Source: Algoriphagus machipongonensis (GTDB lineage Bacteria > Bacteroidota > Bacteroidia > Cytophagales > Cyclobacteriaceae). Taken from it: a stretch of 64,000 bases of DNA. The DNA is taken from assembly GCF_000166275.1 (NCBI RefSeq), contig NZ_CM001023.1, positions 2,235,001-2,299,000 on the forward strand. Reading direction: 5' to 3'. Position 1 is the stretch's first letter, and the number at the start of each line of letters is the position of its first letter. Below, one piece after another: positions 1 through 8,707 of the stretch. The notes under the pieces are model-generated. The model was not told the DNA's origin and ran no database searches. It saw only the letters and a list, made by a program, of their open reading frames with translations. The position numbers and the translations under genes were made by a program.

Positions 1-1632
1 ATTTCAATTGAGGATTTTCTTTTGGGTTTAGGTAATAAGCAGATTATCTTAATTTTTTTATTGATCATTTTAACTTCAGGAATACAGCAAAATCTTGGCA
101 AAGGTTTTTTTTACACTTTATTTAAAAAGACCCTTTCTCCTTTTCAATTCCGTTTGCGAATGATGTTAACTGTTTCGGGTTTGTCCAGTATGCTAAACAA
201 TACTCCCGTGGTGGCATTTATGATTCCTTATGTAAAGAATTGGTCTGAAAGCAATGGGTATTCGGCATCCAAATTTTTGATTCCACTTTCTTTCGCAACC
301 ATATTGGGAGGGATGATTACCATTGTTGGTACTTCAACAAACTTGGTTTTGAATGGTCTGATAGTGCAATCAGGGCTTCCTTCTCTGATTTACTCTGACT
401 TCTTGTTTTTGGGAGGAATGGTCACATTCTTAGGTTTAATCTATTTGGCTTTTTTCTCTGAAAAAATGTTACCAAATACGACTACCCGAAAAGAGAGCTT
501 GTTGGAACATCTCAATGAATATTTGGTGGAAACCAAGGTGAATCCAAGTTCCACTTTGATAGGAAAAACAATTGAGGAGGCTGGCTTGAGGCATTTAAAG
601 GATTTGTTTTTGGTAGAAATCAAAAGAGGGGAAAGAAGTATCACAGCAGTTTCTTCAGATAGAATTATTCATTCGGAAGATGTTCTTTTCTTTGCAGGAA
701 ATACCCAGTCTATTCTGGATTTAATCAATGACAATAATGGCTTGGAACTTCCTGATACTTCTCATCTAGTCAGTAATGGATTTTCAGCTATGACAGAGGC
801 TGTAATACCATCTGGAAGTGATCTAGTAGGGGTATCTCTAAAAGAATTGGGCTTTAGAGACCGATACAAGGCCTCAGTAATTTCTGTTTATAGAAAAGGA
901 GAAAAAGTAAAAGAAAATCTAGGTGAAATACAACTGAAAGAAGGTGATTTATTATTACTTCTGTGTTCCAAAGATTTTTCCAAAGTAATTTCTAGTCGAG
1001 ATTTGATTGTGCTTTCTAAATCAGGAGAAGTTCAATCGGAGCTTTCTTTTAAAAAGACTCTACCAAGTATCATTTCTATAGTGGTGTTGCTTTTTGGTAT
1101 TTTTGGAGTAGTAGATTTATTTTTGGCAGCCTTCATTGGCATATTAATAATGACCCTATCTAAAGTCATTAACTTGAACCAAATAAAATCTGCTATAGAC
1201 GTGGATCTCTTAATAATTTTAGTTTCTGCTTTGGCGGTGGGGGTGGCTATTCAAAAATCAGGTTCGGCTACATTTTTGGTTCAGCAGATCTCTGGCATAT
1301 TTGAAAATTTGAGTCCAATTGGTGCAATTAGTATTTTGTTTTTACTGACTTTAGGCTTAACAGCTTTGATTACCAATGCTGCAGCAGTATCTATTATGTT
1401 TCCAGTGGCATATGAGATGGGCTTGGGGTTTGGAGAAAGTATAACTCCTTATTTTATCACTATTGCTTTTGCAGCATCCGCAGATTTTATGACACCTATT
1501 GGGTACCAGACGAACCTGATGGTACTAGGACCAGGGAACTATAAATTCTCTGATTATACAAGAATAGGCTTACCATTAACCTTCATCTACTCCAGTGTAG
1601 TGATCAGTTTTATATATTTATATTATTTCTAA
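1..1632 (+). CDS. SLC13-family (likely sulfate) permease with two RCK_C domains, 5' end cut by the window
   Basis: This is an inner-membrane anion/sodium-type transporter. The frame is open to base 1 (codons before the TTG at 22 read ISIEDFL), so the N-terminus lies outside the window and TTG 22 is not a credible start. Counting from 22, an NNTP motif lies at residues 59-62 and a [10 protein letters not shown] loop near 103, both typical of the SLC13 fold. Two soluble TrkA-C (RCK_C) domains follow at about 165-240 and 255-330. The second transmembrane half contains a TNAAA motif, the counterpart of NNTP. The gene ends one base before cysC, and four sulfate-activation genes follow on the same strand. 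Sulfate is therefore the most likely substrate, by context only; the fold itself also serves dicarboxylates and other anions. Confidence 0.88.
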   Translation: MSIEDFLLGLGNKQIILIFLLIILTSGIQQNLGKGFFYTLFKKTLSPFQFRLRMMLTVSGLSSMLNNTPVVAFMIPYVKNWSESNGYSASKFLIPLSFATILGGMITIVGTSTNLVLNGLIVQSGLPSLIYSDFLFLGGMVTFLGLIYLAFFSEKMLPNTTTRKESLLEHLNEYLVETKVNPSSTLIGKTIEEAGLRHLKDLFLVEIKRGERSITAVSSDRIIHSEDVLFFAGNTQSILDLINDNNGLELPDTSHLVSNGFSAMTEAVIPSGSDLVGVSLKELGFRDRYKASVISVYRKGEKVKENLGEIQLKEGDLLLLLCSKDFSKVISSRDLIVLSKSGEVQSELSFKKTLPSIISIVVLLFGIFGVVDLFLAAFIGILIMTLSKVINLNQIKSAIDVDLLIILVSALAVGVAIQKSGSATFLVQQISGIFENLSPIGAISILFLLTLGLTALITNAAAVSIMFPVAYEMGLGFGESITPYFITIAFAASADFMTPIGYQTNLMVLGPGNYKFSDYTRIGLPLTFIYSSVVISFIYLYYF

Positions 1633-1633
1633 G

Positions 1634-2227
1634 ATGGAAAACCATATACATCCTACAGTATTTAAAATTTCAGGAAAGCAGAGAAAAGAGCGCTTGAAGC
1701 AACAACCCAAATTGATTTGGTTTACTGGTTTATCTGGTTCGGGAAAATCAACTTTGGCAAATGCAGTAGAAGTCCAACTTTTTGAAGATGGATACATGAC
1801 TTATTTGCTCGATGGAGATAATATAAGAACTGGACTAAACAAGGACCTTGGCTTTTCTGATTCAGATCGTATTGAAAATATTCGAAGAATCGCGGAGGTA
1901 TCCAAATTGATGATGGATGCTGGGCTTTTGGTAGTATCCGCATTTATTTCACCCTTCAGAGAGGAGAGAGAAATGATTGCTGAATTAGTGGGGAAAGAAA
2001 ATTTTCTTGAAGTTTTTGTGGATTGTCCAATAGAAGTTTGTGAACAAAGAGATGTCAAAGGGCTTTATGCAAAAGCCAGAAAAGGAATTATTAAAAATTT
2101 TACAGGCATTGACTCCCCGTATGAAAAGCCTTTAGATCCTGCAGTCCATGTGCATTCAGATCAAGAAGAATTGAAAGATTCTGTTCAAAAAGTAATCAAA
2201 ACTATTTCGGCAAACATTTGCCATTAA
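1634..2227 (+). CDS. cysC: Adenylylsulfate (APS) kinase
   Basis: The protein phosphorylates adenosine 5'-phosphosulfate with ATP to give PAPS, the donor for sulfotransferases. The 197 residues match the usual family length. A P-loop GLSGSGKST lies at 32-40, the DGDN substrate motif follows near residue 60, and the conserved FISPFR segment and GLYAKARKG lid segment are present. The ATG at 1634 is one base after the permease stop, so the genes are co-transcribed. The 3' end runs 20 bases into the upstream limit of the cysD frame, but the likely cysD ATG (2248) lies beyond it. Because no PAPS reductase is nearby while two sulfotransferases are, I infer the PAPS made here is used for sulfation. 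Confidence 0.97.
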   Translation: MENHIHPTVFKISGKQRKERLKQQPKLIWFTGLSGSGKSTLANAVEVQLFEDGYMTYLLDGDNIRTGLNKDLGFSDSDRIENIRRIAEVSKLMMDAGLLVVSAFISPFREEREMIAELVGKENFLEVFVDCPIEVCEQRDVKGLYAKARKGIIKNFTGIDSPYEKPLDPAVHVHSDQEELKDSVQKVIKTISANICH

Positions 2228-2247
2228 TTCACAATCCAGAAAAAACA

Positions 2248-3153
2248 ATGGGACAATACTATTTATCACATTTAAAAGAACTGGAAGCTGAGGCTATTTT
2301 CATCATCCGTGAAGTTGTTTCTCAGTTTGAGAAGCCGGCTCTATTATTTTCAGGAGGAAAAGATAGCATTCTCCTGGCTCACCTTGCCAAAAAGGCATTT
2401 TATCCGGCAAAAATTCCATTTCCATTAATTCATATAGATACAGGACATAATTTTCCTGAGACTCTCGAATTTAGAGATGCCTTGGTTAAAGAATTAGGAG
2501 TTCAATTAGTCGTGGGCTCTGTGCAAGATAGCATTGACAAAGGCAGAGTAAGAGAAGAAACAGGTGTAAATGCCAGTAGAAATGCGCTTCAAACGGTCAC
2601 TTTATTGGATACGCTCGAGGAGCTTAAGATAGATGCTGCTATGGGGGGAGCGAGAAGAGATGAGGAGAAAGCAAGAGCTAAGGAACGATTCTTCTCCCAT
2701 AGAGATGAATTCGGCCAATGGGATCCTAAAAACCAGAGACCAGAACTTTGGAATCTCTTTAACGGAAGAAAGCATCATGGTGAACATTTCCGAGTTTTCC
2801 CTATTTCAAACTGGACAGAAATGGATGTTTGGCAATATATCAAAGAAGAAAATATTGCTTTACCTTCTCTTTATTTTTCACATGAAAGAGAATGTGTGGT
2901 AAGGGATGAGGTGATTTTGGCTAAGTCAGATTACCTGCCTTTAAAAGAAGGAGAGGAAATTCAAAAATTAATTGTTCGTTACAGAACCTGTGGAGATATG
3001 CCTATTACTGGAGCAGTGCTTTCTGAAGCAAATACATTGGATTTAATTATTGAGGAAGTTGCTGCAACAAGGACTACTGAACGTGGTACTAGGGCGGATG
3101 ACAAACGAGGGGAGACAGCTATGGAGGATAGAAAGAAAGCGGGGTATTTTTAA
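2248..3153 (+). CDS. cysD: Sulfate adenylyltransferase subunit 2
   Basis: This is the catalytic subunit of ATP sulfurylase, making APS from ATP and sulfate together with the GTPase CysN. It has the PP-loop SGGKDS at residues 35-40 of the chosen start and the family's C-terminal ERGTRADDK and MEDRKKAGYF segments. I chose ATG 2248, giving 301 residues, close to the usual 302. The frame extends back to a TTG at 2218 inside cysC, but that extension has no family match. There is no Shine-Dalgarno sequence, as expected in Bacteroidota. It follows cysC by 20 bases and precedes cysN across a 156-base gap occupied by a palindromic repeat. Confidence 0.97.
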   Translation: MGQYYLSHLKELEAEAIFIIREVVSQFEKPALLFSGGKDSILLAHLAKKAFYPAKIPFPLIHIDTGHNFPETLEFRDALVKELGVQLVVGSVQDSIDKGRVREETGVNASRNALQTVTLLDTLEELKIDAAMGGARRDEEKARAKERFFSHRDEFGQWDPKNQRPELWNLFNGRKHHGEHFRVFPISNWTEMDVWQYIKEENIALPSLYFSHERECVVRDEVILAKSDYLPLKEGEEIQKLIVRYRTCGDMPITGAVLSEANTLDLIIEEVAATRTTERGTRADDKRGETAMEDRKKAGYF

Positions 3154-3200
3154 ATAGTATCTAGTACTTGGTATCAAGTATCAAGATGATGAATTATTAC

Positions 3201-3285
3201 CGTCATTGCGAGAAGGAGGAATGACGACGAAGCAATCTCGGAAAATTTAAGACTGCCACGGCTCGTACCTCGCCTCGCAGTGACG
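3201..3285. repeat. Palindromic intergenic repeat between cysD and cysN
   Basis: CGTCATTGCGAG at 3201-3212 pairs with CTCGCAGTGACG at 3274-3285 (11 of 12 complementary). The interior carries ACGAAGCAATCTC (3226-3238) and, roughly mirrored, GACTGCCACG (3251-3260). The arrangement resembles the dispersed CGTCATTGCGAG...CTCGCAATGACG palindromes seen in many bacterial genomes. Just upstream (3158-3187) is a degenerate GTATC-type short repeat. The unit separates two genes whose products form one complex, so it is either transcribed through or affects relative expression. Confidence 0.8.
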
Positions 3286-3309
3286 TTCAAAAAAAAGATT
3301 TTATATAAA

Positions 3310-4569
3310 ATGTCTATACAAGAAAATAATCAATTATTAAGATTCACTACTGCCGGTTCCGTTGATGATGGAAAAAGTACATTAATTGGAAGATTACTTT
3401 TCGATTCCAAATCCATTTTCGAAGATCAAATTGAGGCAGTTAAAACCTCCTCTGAAAAGAAAGGATTTGACTATGTAGACCTTTCTCTATTAACTGATGG
3501 TTTAAAGTCTGAAAGAGAGCAAGGAATTACCATTGATGTGGCTTATAGGTATTTTGCTACGCCAAAAAGAAAATTTATTATTGCTGATACTCCAGGGCAT
3601 ACTCAATATACCCGAAATATGGTAACAGGAGCAAGTACAGCTAACCTTGCAATCATATTAGTGGATGCAAGAAAAGGTTTATTAGAACAAACGTATAGAC
3701 ATTCCTTTATTGCTTCCTTATTGAAAATACCACATGTAGTAGTTTGTGTAAACAAAATGGATTTGGTGGATTATTCAGAAGAGGTTTACAATAATATTGT
3801 TTCTGATTACGAAGCCTTTTCTTCCAAATTAGATATTAAAGACGTGCAGTTTGTCCCTATTTCTGCTCTTAAAGGAGATAATGTAGTGGAGCGCTCAGAG
3901 AATATGCCTTGGTTTGAGGGATCTACCTTGTTATACCATTTGGAGCATGTTCATATCGCGTCTGATTTCAATCATATAGATTGCAGGTTTCCAGTTCAAA
4001 TGGTTATTCGACCTCATACACATGAATTCCAAGATTTCAGAGGATATGCAGGTAGAATAGATGGAGGAATTTTTAAGCCAGGTGATGAAGTTAAGGTGTT
4101 ACCATCAGGATTCTCCAGCAAGATCAAATCCATTGAATTGAATGGAGAGGCTATAGAAGAAGCTTATGCTCCTATGTCAGTGACTATGACTTTGGAAGAT
4201 GAGATTGATATTTCCAGAGGAGATATGATCGTAAGACCTAATAATCAACCAAAAGTAGAACAGGATTTAGAGGTGATGGTATGCTGGATGAATCAAAAAG
4301 CTTTACAAAGTAGGACAAAAGTAATCTTGAAGCATACCACTAAGGAATGCCAGGCTATGGTAAAAGATATTCAATATAAAGTTGATGTGAATACACTACA
4401 TAGAATTGAAGATATCTCTGAAATTGGCATGAATGACATCGCTAGAGTTTCCATTAGAACTGCTCAACCAGTATTCTTTGATTCTTATAGAAAAAACAGA
4501 ATGACGGGCTCTATCATACTTATCGACCCAAATACGAATGAGACAGTTGGTGCTGGAATGATTATTTGA
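3310..4569 (+). CDS. cysN: Sulfate adenylyltransferase subunit 1 (GTPase)
   Basis: This is the elongation-factor-like GTPase that drives APS synthesis by CysD. From ATG 3310 it is 419 residues, with G1 AGSVDDGKS at 15-23, G3 DTPGHTQY and G4 NKMD, followed by EF-Tu-like beta-barrel domains. The frame can be extended to a GTG at 3280, but those ten extra residues are encoded by the repeat at 3201-3285, so ATG 3310 is preferred. It is not fused to an APS kinase; CysC is a separate gene upstream. Confidence 0.97.
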   Translation: MSIQENNQLLRFTTAGSVDDGKSTLIGRLLFDSKSIFEDQIEAVKTSSEKKGFDYVDLSLLTDGLKSEREQGITIDVAYRYFATPKRKFIIADTPGHTQYTRNMVTGASTANLAIILVDARKGLLEQTYRHSFIASLLKIPHVVVCVNKMDLVDYSEEVYNNIVSDYEAFSSKLDIKDVQFVPISALKGDNVVERSENMPWFEGSTLLYHLEHVHIASDFNHIDCRFPVQMVIRPHTHEFQDFRGYAGRIDGGIFKPGDEVKVLPSGFSSKIKSIELNGEAIEEAYAPMSVTMTLEDEIDISRGDMIVRPNNQPKVEQDLEVMVCWMNQKALQSRTKVILKHTTKECQAMVKDIQYKVDVNTLHRIEDISEIGMNDIARVSIRTAQPVFFDSYRKNRMTGSIILIDPNTNETVGAGMII

Positions 4570-4580
4570 GGTTACTGAAC

Positions 4581-4607
4581 CACAAAGAGCACGAAGGACA
4601 CCAAGGA
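4581..4607 (+). repeat. Left flank of the GxxExxY unit: three 9-base tandem units
   Basis: Three consecutive 9-base units of the form CACNAAGNN are visible: CACAAAGAG, CACGAAGGA and CACCAAGGA. They begin 11 bases after the cysN stop and end 7 bases before the GxxExxY ATG. The same pattern occurs in inverted orientation after that gene (5003-5030), so the gene is bracketed. Confidence 0.85.
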
Positions 4608-4614
4608 GTTTTTT

Positions 4615-4995
4615 ATGTTGGATAATCAAACAGAGCAAATATTTAAAAATGTTTTAGATGCTTGCTTTAAAGTCCATAAAACTTTAGGTCCAGGATTATT
4701 AGAAAGTGCTTACGAAGTTTGCCTTGTCCATGAATTACAAAAAATGGGTTTAAAAGTAAGGAAACAAGTAGCTCTTCCGGTTCAATATGAGAATATTGAG
4801 TTGGACGCTGGATATAGAATTGATTTGTTAGTCGAGGAAACGGTCATCGTGGAATTAAAAGCAGTTGATGAATTAAATCCAATTCATATAGCTCAAGTCC
4901 TTACCTATCTAAAATTATCTAAATTGAAATTAGGCTCGTTAGTCAATTTCAATGTCAAACTATTAAGAAACGGGATTAAGAGAATAATCCTTTAA
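4615..4995 (+). CDS. GxxExxY-family PD-(D/E)XK nuclease-like protein
   Basis: This 126-residue protein belongs to the GxxExxY family, a group of small PD-(D/E)XK nuclease-fold proteins with no settled function. The signature is G27, E30, Y33 within GPGLLESAYE. A nuclease-like core follows: YRID with D70, then VIVELKA with E80 and K82, matching a D-(X)n-E-X-K pattern. It sits between cysN and cysQ and is not part of sulfate metabolism. It is bracketed by inverted 9-base-periodic repeats (4579-4607 and 5003-5030), which suggests the gene and its flanks arrived as a unit. The family assignment is firm; an active nuclease role is inference. Confidence 0.92.
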   Translation: MLDNQTEQIFKNVLDACFKVHKTLGPGLLESAYEVCLVHELQKMGLKVRKQVALPVQYENIELDAGYRIDLLVEETVIVELKAVDELNPIHIAQVLTYLKLSKLKLGSLVNFNVKLLRNGIKRIIL

Positions 4996-5002
4996 AAATA
5001 AA

Positions 5003-5030
5003 CTTAGTGCGCTTTGTGCACTTGGTGGTA
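5003..5030 (-). repeat. Right flank of the GxxExxY unit, inverted copy of the left repeat
   Basis: Read on the - strand, this stretch gives ACCACCAAGTGCACAAAG followed by CGCACTAAG. It aligns with the left flank beginning ACCACAAAGAGCACG at about 21 of 27 positions. The mismatches fall mostly at the variable positions of the CACNAAGNN unit. It ends 8 bases before the cysQ ATG. Confidence 0.8.
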
Positions 5031-5038
5031 AATGAAAA

Positions 5039-5809
5039 ATGATCAACATAAAAGAACTAACTTCTCTTGCTAAAGAAGCTTCCCTTGCCGCTGGGAAAGC
5101 CATCCTTGAAATATACAACTCTGCAGATTTCGGAGTGGAAATAAAAGGGGATAATTCACCCTTGACGAAAGCAGACAAAGCAGCGAACGAAGTAATTGTA
5201 AGCTTTCTTGAAAAAACAAATCTTCCAATTTTATCTGAAGAAGGAAAAGACATTCCTTATGAAGTTAGAAAAGATTGGGAATACTTCTGGATGGTAGACC
5301 CTTTAGATGGAACCAAAGAGTTTATTAAACAGAATGGAGAGTTTACTGTTAATATTGCTTTGATACATCAAAGGAAACCTATTTTGGGAGTAGTATATGC
5401 TCCAGTATTGGAATGGTTGTATTGGGGTAATAGTGAACAAGGGGCCTGGAAGGAAGAAGGGCTTAATGAGGCTTTTCAATTAAAGAAGCAGGAGTCATCT
5501 GAAGTTAAGACTATAGTTGCAAGTAGATCACATTTAAGCCCCGAGACTCAGGAGTTTATCGATCAGTACCCAGGAGTGGAAGTAATCTCTATGGGATCAT
5601 CCTTAAAATTTTTACTTGTAGCGGAAGGTAAAGCACAAATCTATCCTCGTTTTGCCCCTACTATGGAGTGGGATACCGCAGCTGCGCATGGAGTTATTCA
5701 AGCTATGAATGGCGTAGTGATGAAATGGCCTGAGAGAGTTGTCTTACAGTATAATAAAGAAAAATTGTTAAATAGTTGGTTCATTGTCACTTTTCTTGAG
5801 CAGGATTAA
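5039..5809 (+). CDS. cysQ: 3'(2'),5'-bisphosphate nucleotidase
   Basis: The enzyme hydrolyses 3'-phosphoadenosine 5'-phosphate (PAP), the by-product of sulfotransferases and PAPS reductases, to AMP. It belongs to the inositol-monophosphatase-like metal-dependent phosphatases. The metal-binding DPLDGTKEF lies at residues 87-95, with an upstream EE pair (ILSEEGK) and a C-terminal WDTAAAH. Its 256 residues are normal for CysQ. The gene ends 10 bases before the flippase ATG, joining the sulfate module physically to the polysaccharide cluster. PAP removal is just what the two sulfotransferases downstream would need. Confidence 0.95.
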   Translation: MINIKELTSLAKEASLAAGKAILEIYNSADFGVEIKGDNSPLTKADKAANEVIVSFLEKTNLPILSEEGKDIPYEVRKDWEYFWMVDPLDGTKEFIKQNGEFTVNIALIHQRKPILGVVYAPVLEWLYWGNSEQGAWKEEGLNEAFQLKKQESSEVKTIVASRSHLSPETQEFIDQYPGVEVISMGSSLKFLLVAEGKAQIYPRFAPTMEWDTAAAHGVIQAMNGVVMKWPERVVLQYNKEKLLNSWFIVTFLEQD

Positions 5810-5819
5810 GAGTATTCTG

Positions 5820-7133
5820 ATGAAATACTTGAGTAAAATTACTTTGAATATCAATAAGTTAGATATTCATACGCTTGAAGTAATGACAAAATCTATTACT
5901 TCATTATTTGTGAAGGTGGGTGGGGTTTTAATAGGTATGTTAGTTAGTATTGCTCTTGGTAGAATTTTAGGCCCTGATGGTTATGGAATAATTAATTTAG
6001 CGGAAAGAGTTATTAATATATTAATAATTGTTTGTCTTCTTGGTGTACGTCAACTAATAGTTAAAAATATCGCTATTGCTAAAGAACATGAAGATTTTCA
6101 ATCAATTGGAAATATTATGCATTCGGCATATATATTAAACGGCGTTGTTACACTACTTTTATCTTCAATATTTATCATTATATCACCTTGGCTATCCAAT
6201 GATGTTTTTCATGAACCTAGGCTTACTATACCTCTAATGATTTTTCTAGTAGGATTAACTCCTCAAGTTATGTCAAGACTTTTGTCTTCTGGGTTAATAG
6301 GGTACAGAAAGATTTGGCAAAGTAATCTAGTTGAGCAAACATTAAGCATTGCTATTACTGGACTTTTTCTTTTTCTTCTATACTTTATTGGACTTGAAAT
6401 TACTGTAAATATAGTTGCAGTAATATATGTAATTGGTAGGATTGGCGTGACAATTACGGTCTCTATGTATTGGTCTTCACTTTTTACTTTCAAATCTAAA
6501 TGGGAGAGAAAATCTATAACTTTATTTCGCGATTCACTTCCTTTGTTTTTATCGTCTGTTTCAACGATTATTATTTCTAATTCGGATGTTATTATTTTAG
6601 GTATTTTTGCTAGCACTTCTGACATAGGATTATATGGAATTGCTATAAAAATTGCATTATTGACAAGTTTTTTTCTTCAAATTACTAATTCCTCTGTTGG
6701 GCCTAAAATTGCAGCTCTTTATTTCAATGGTAGCATAATGGAAACAGAACAAATGGTAAAGAAAGTCACTAGAGTTCTTTTAATTTGTGGTTTAGTATCA
6801 ATTGTAATATTTATATTTTTTGGTAACTTAATCTTGAGTTTATGGGGAGATGAGTTTCAAGCAGCTTATATTATTTTATTAATTCTGAGCTTTGGTCAAC
6901 TGTTTAATATAGGGACTGGAGCCGCTGGACAAATTCTTACTATGACAGGCCATGAAAAATTTAACAGAAATATAACTGTCTTTTATATGATTCTTAATAT
7001 TTTACTAAATTATATATTTATTAAAAAATTTGGAATTCTTGGTGCAGCTTTCATAAATTCTTTCACAGTTATCTCTTTAAATGTAACTAGGGTAATATAT
7101 GCTAAAAAACTAACCGGAATTTCCACTATATAA
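5820..7133 (+). CDS. Oligosaccharide flippase (Wzx-like)
   Basis: This is a polytopic membrane protein of the polysaccharide-transporter part of the MOP superfamily, expected to move lipid-linked repeat units across the inner membrane. I use ATG 5820 (437 residues); a TTG at 5784 would overlap the cysQ end. The N-terminal GRILGPDGYGIINLAERV segment is characteristic of Wzx/RfbX proteins, and about a dozen hydrophobic segments follow. Codon use becomes clearly more AT-rich from here, compared with the cys genes. It is the first gene of the glycan cluster. Confidence 0.9.
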   Translation: MKYLSKITLNINKLDIHTLEVMTKSITSLFVKVGGVLIGMLVSIALGRILGPDGYGIINLAERVINILIIVCLLGVRQLIVKNIAIAKEHEDFQSIGNIMHSAYILNGVVTLLLSSIFIIISPWLSNDVFHEPRLTIPLMIFLVGLTPQVMSRLLSSGLIGYRKIWQSNLVEQTLSIAITGLFLFLLYFIGLEITVNIVAVIYVIGRIGVTITVSMYWSSLFTFKSKWERKSITLFRDSLPLFLSSVSTIIISNSDVIILGIFASTSDIGLYGIAIKIALLTSFFLQITNSSVGPKIAALYFNGSIMETEQMVKKVTRVLLICGLVSIVIFIFFGNLILSLWGDEFQAAYIILLILSFGQLFNIGTGAAGQILTMTGHEKFNRNITVFYMILNILLNYIFIKKFGILGAAFINSFTVISLNVTRVIYAKKLTGISTI

Positions 7134-7142
7134 AATTTCAAT

Positions 7143-7835
7143 ATGATAAGTCATTTTCATAAATGTGTATTTGTACATATTCCTAAAACAGCAGGAATAA
7201 GCATAGAGAAAAAGATACTTGAATCGTTAGATGTTAAGTATGAAAACAGGATGCCTTTCTGGTTAGGTCCAAACAATAATTTGAATATTGGTCCCCCAAG
7301 ATTTGCTCATCTATCATATGATGATATGATAAAATACCACTATTTATCAAATGAAATAGTTGAAAAATATTACAAGTTTTCTATAGTTCGTCATCCATTA
7401 GATCGGTTGAGATCAATTTATAATTATAAAGGATATAATTATCTTTGTTCATTTAACGATTTTGTAATTAAGGCTGTTCCAAGATTGGTGGAAGAAAATT
7501 GGTTTTTTCAAAGCCAAGTTCATTTTATTCGCAATTCTATGGGTCAAATTCCAATGGATTTTATTGGGAAATTTGAGAATCTTGAGAATGATTTTCAGAT
7601 AATTAGTGAGAAAATTGGCCTGTCAGATAAAAAATTACCTCATTATAATAAAGCTAAAAAGAAAGTTACATTAATTAGCAAGCAGATTAAATTGGCCCGA
7701 TTATACAAATCTGATAAAAAGTCTTTTAATCTACTTTCGCTCAATAGGTCTAATATAGATATAACTGATACTGTAAAAAACTGTGTTTATAAGGCATATA
7801 GAGAAGATTTTAAGATGTTTGATTATAATTTGTAG
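7143..7835 (+). CDS. Sulfotransferase family 2-like, acting on a carbohydrate
   Basis: The enzyme is predicted to transfer sulfate from PAPS to a sugar hydroxyl. The 5'-phosphosulfate loop FVHIPKTAGIS is at residues 10-20 and a 3'-phosphate-binding segment IVRHPLDRLRS follows near 80-90. The 230 residues fit the Sulfotransfer_2 group that includes chondroitin and dermatan-type carbohydrate sulfotransferases. No transmembrane anchor is visible, so it would act in the cytoplasm on lipid-linked intermediates. The acceptor cannot be read from the sequence. It lies 9 bases after the flippase and 8 before a second sulfotransferase of a different subfamily. Confidence 0.9.
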   Translation: MISHFHKCVFVHIPKTAGISIEKKILESLDVKYENRMPFWLGPNNNLNIGPPRFAHLSYDDMIKYHYLSNEIVEKYYKFSIVRHPLDRLRSIYNYKGYNYLCSFNDFVIKAVPRLVEENWFFQSQVHFIRNSMGQIPMDFIGKFENLENDFQIISEKIGLSDKKLPHYNKAKKKVTLISKQIKLARLYKSDKKSFNLLSLNRSNIDITDTVKNCVYKAYREDFKMFDYNL

Positions 7836-7843
7836 ATTTATTC

Positions 7844-8707
7844 ATGAAAATAAATACATTTCTAATTGGTGCTCAAAAGGCTGGAACAACTAGTCTATAT
7901 GACTGGTTAGGTCAACATGATGATGTTCTTGCTCCTGATTTTATTAAAGATTATCATCATTTCACGGCACCGAGCCTACAGGAAAAAGCAGATGAATATT
8001 TGGAGTCTTTTTATAAATCAAAATCAAAAGTTCTCTTACATAGTGCGGTTAATTATTTGTATTTTAGTGAGAAATGCGCAGAACGGTTGCATAATTATAA
8101 CCCTGATGCTAAATTATTGATTTGCTTAAGGAAGCCCCAAGATCGCGCTATTTCTGCTTATAAGTATTTTGTTCGAAGTTTAAGAGAAACTAATTCTCTT
8201 GCTGATTCTTTGTCTCTTGAACTTAGTAATAGTTTTACTGATTATGCATCTTTGTCTAATAGAACCTATATTTCACACGGTAAATATTCTTCTCAAATCT
8301 CAGATTACTTAAAATATTTTCCTAGAAACCAAATTCATTTTACTATATATGAGGAGCTAATTAATCCTGATATGCGTTTATCAGTTATGCAAGAAGTTTA
8401 TGATTTTTTGCAAATCAATTCAAACGTAGACATTAATTTTAAGCATTTAAATAAGTCTTCTTCGCCTAAATCTAATATAATAAATGTCTTGTTGAGAGGT
8501 AGGGGTATTAAAATGTTTAAAAATTTATTGCCTTTGAAGTTTAGAAAGAATCTTAGTAAGAAAATTGAGCAATTAAATCTATCAAATGATGAGATATCAG
8601 TATATATTTCTGACGAAGAGTTAAATTTATTAGATGAGTATCTTAATGATGAATGTGAACTTACGGGTGATATAATTGCAAAAAAATTGGATTTTCTATG
8701 GGCATAG
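7844..8707 (+). CDS. PAPS-dependent sulfotransferase (Sulfotransfer_1/NDST-like)
   Basis: This is a second sulfotransferase, unlike the preceding one. FLIGAQKAGTTSLYDWL near residues 6-22 is the PAPS 5'-phosphosulfate loop typical of the heparan N-deacetylase/N-sulfotransferase and 3-O-sulfotransferase branch. LICLRKPQDRAISAYKYF near 90-107 is the 3'-phosphate site. It has 287 residues and no signal peptide. Its stop overlaps the polymerase start by 10 bases, implying translational coupling. Two distinct sulfotransferases suggest two sulfation positions or two sugars; that is inference. Confidence 0.92.
   Translation: MKINTFLIGAQKAGTTSLYDWLGQHDDVLAPDFIKDYHHFTAPSLQEKADEYLESFYKSKSKVLLHSAVNYLYFSEKCAERLHNYNPDAKLLICLRKPQDRAISAYKYFVRSLRETNSLADSLSLELSNSFTDYASLSNRTYISHGKYSSQISDYLKYFPRNQIHFTIYEELINPDMRLSVMQEVYDFLQINSNVDINFKHLNKSSSPKSNIINVLLRGRGIKMFKNLLPLKFRKNLSKKIEQLNLSNDEISVYISDEELNLLDEYLNDECELTGDIIAKKLDFLWA

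Noticed and set aside
2218..2247. Upstream TTG start for cysD
   Set aside because: The ten added residues overlap cysC and do not match the family; ATG 2248 gives the usual length.
3280..3309. GTG start for cysN
   Set aside because: The codons lie in a palindromic repeat and precede the conserved family N-terminus; ATG 3310 is favoured.
4396..4638. 80-codon - strand frame over the cysN end and the left GxxExxY repeat
   Set aside because: It is antisense to cysN and includes the periodic repeat; no evidence for coding.
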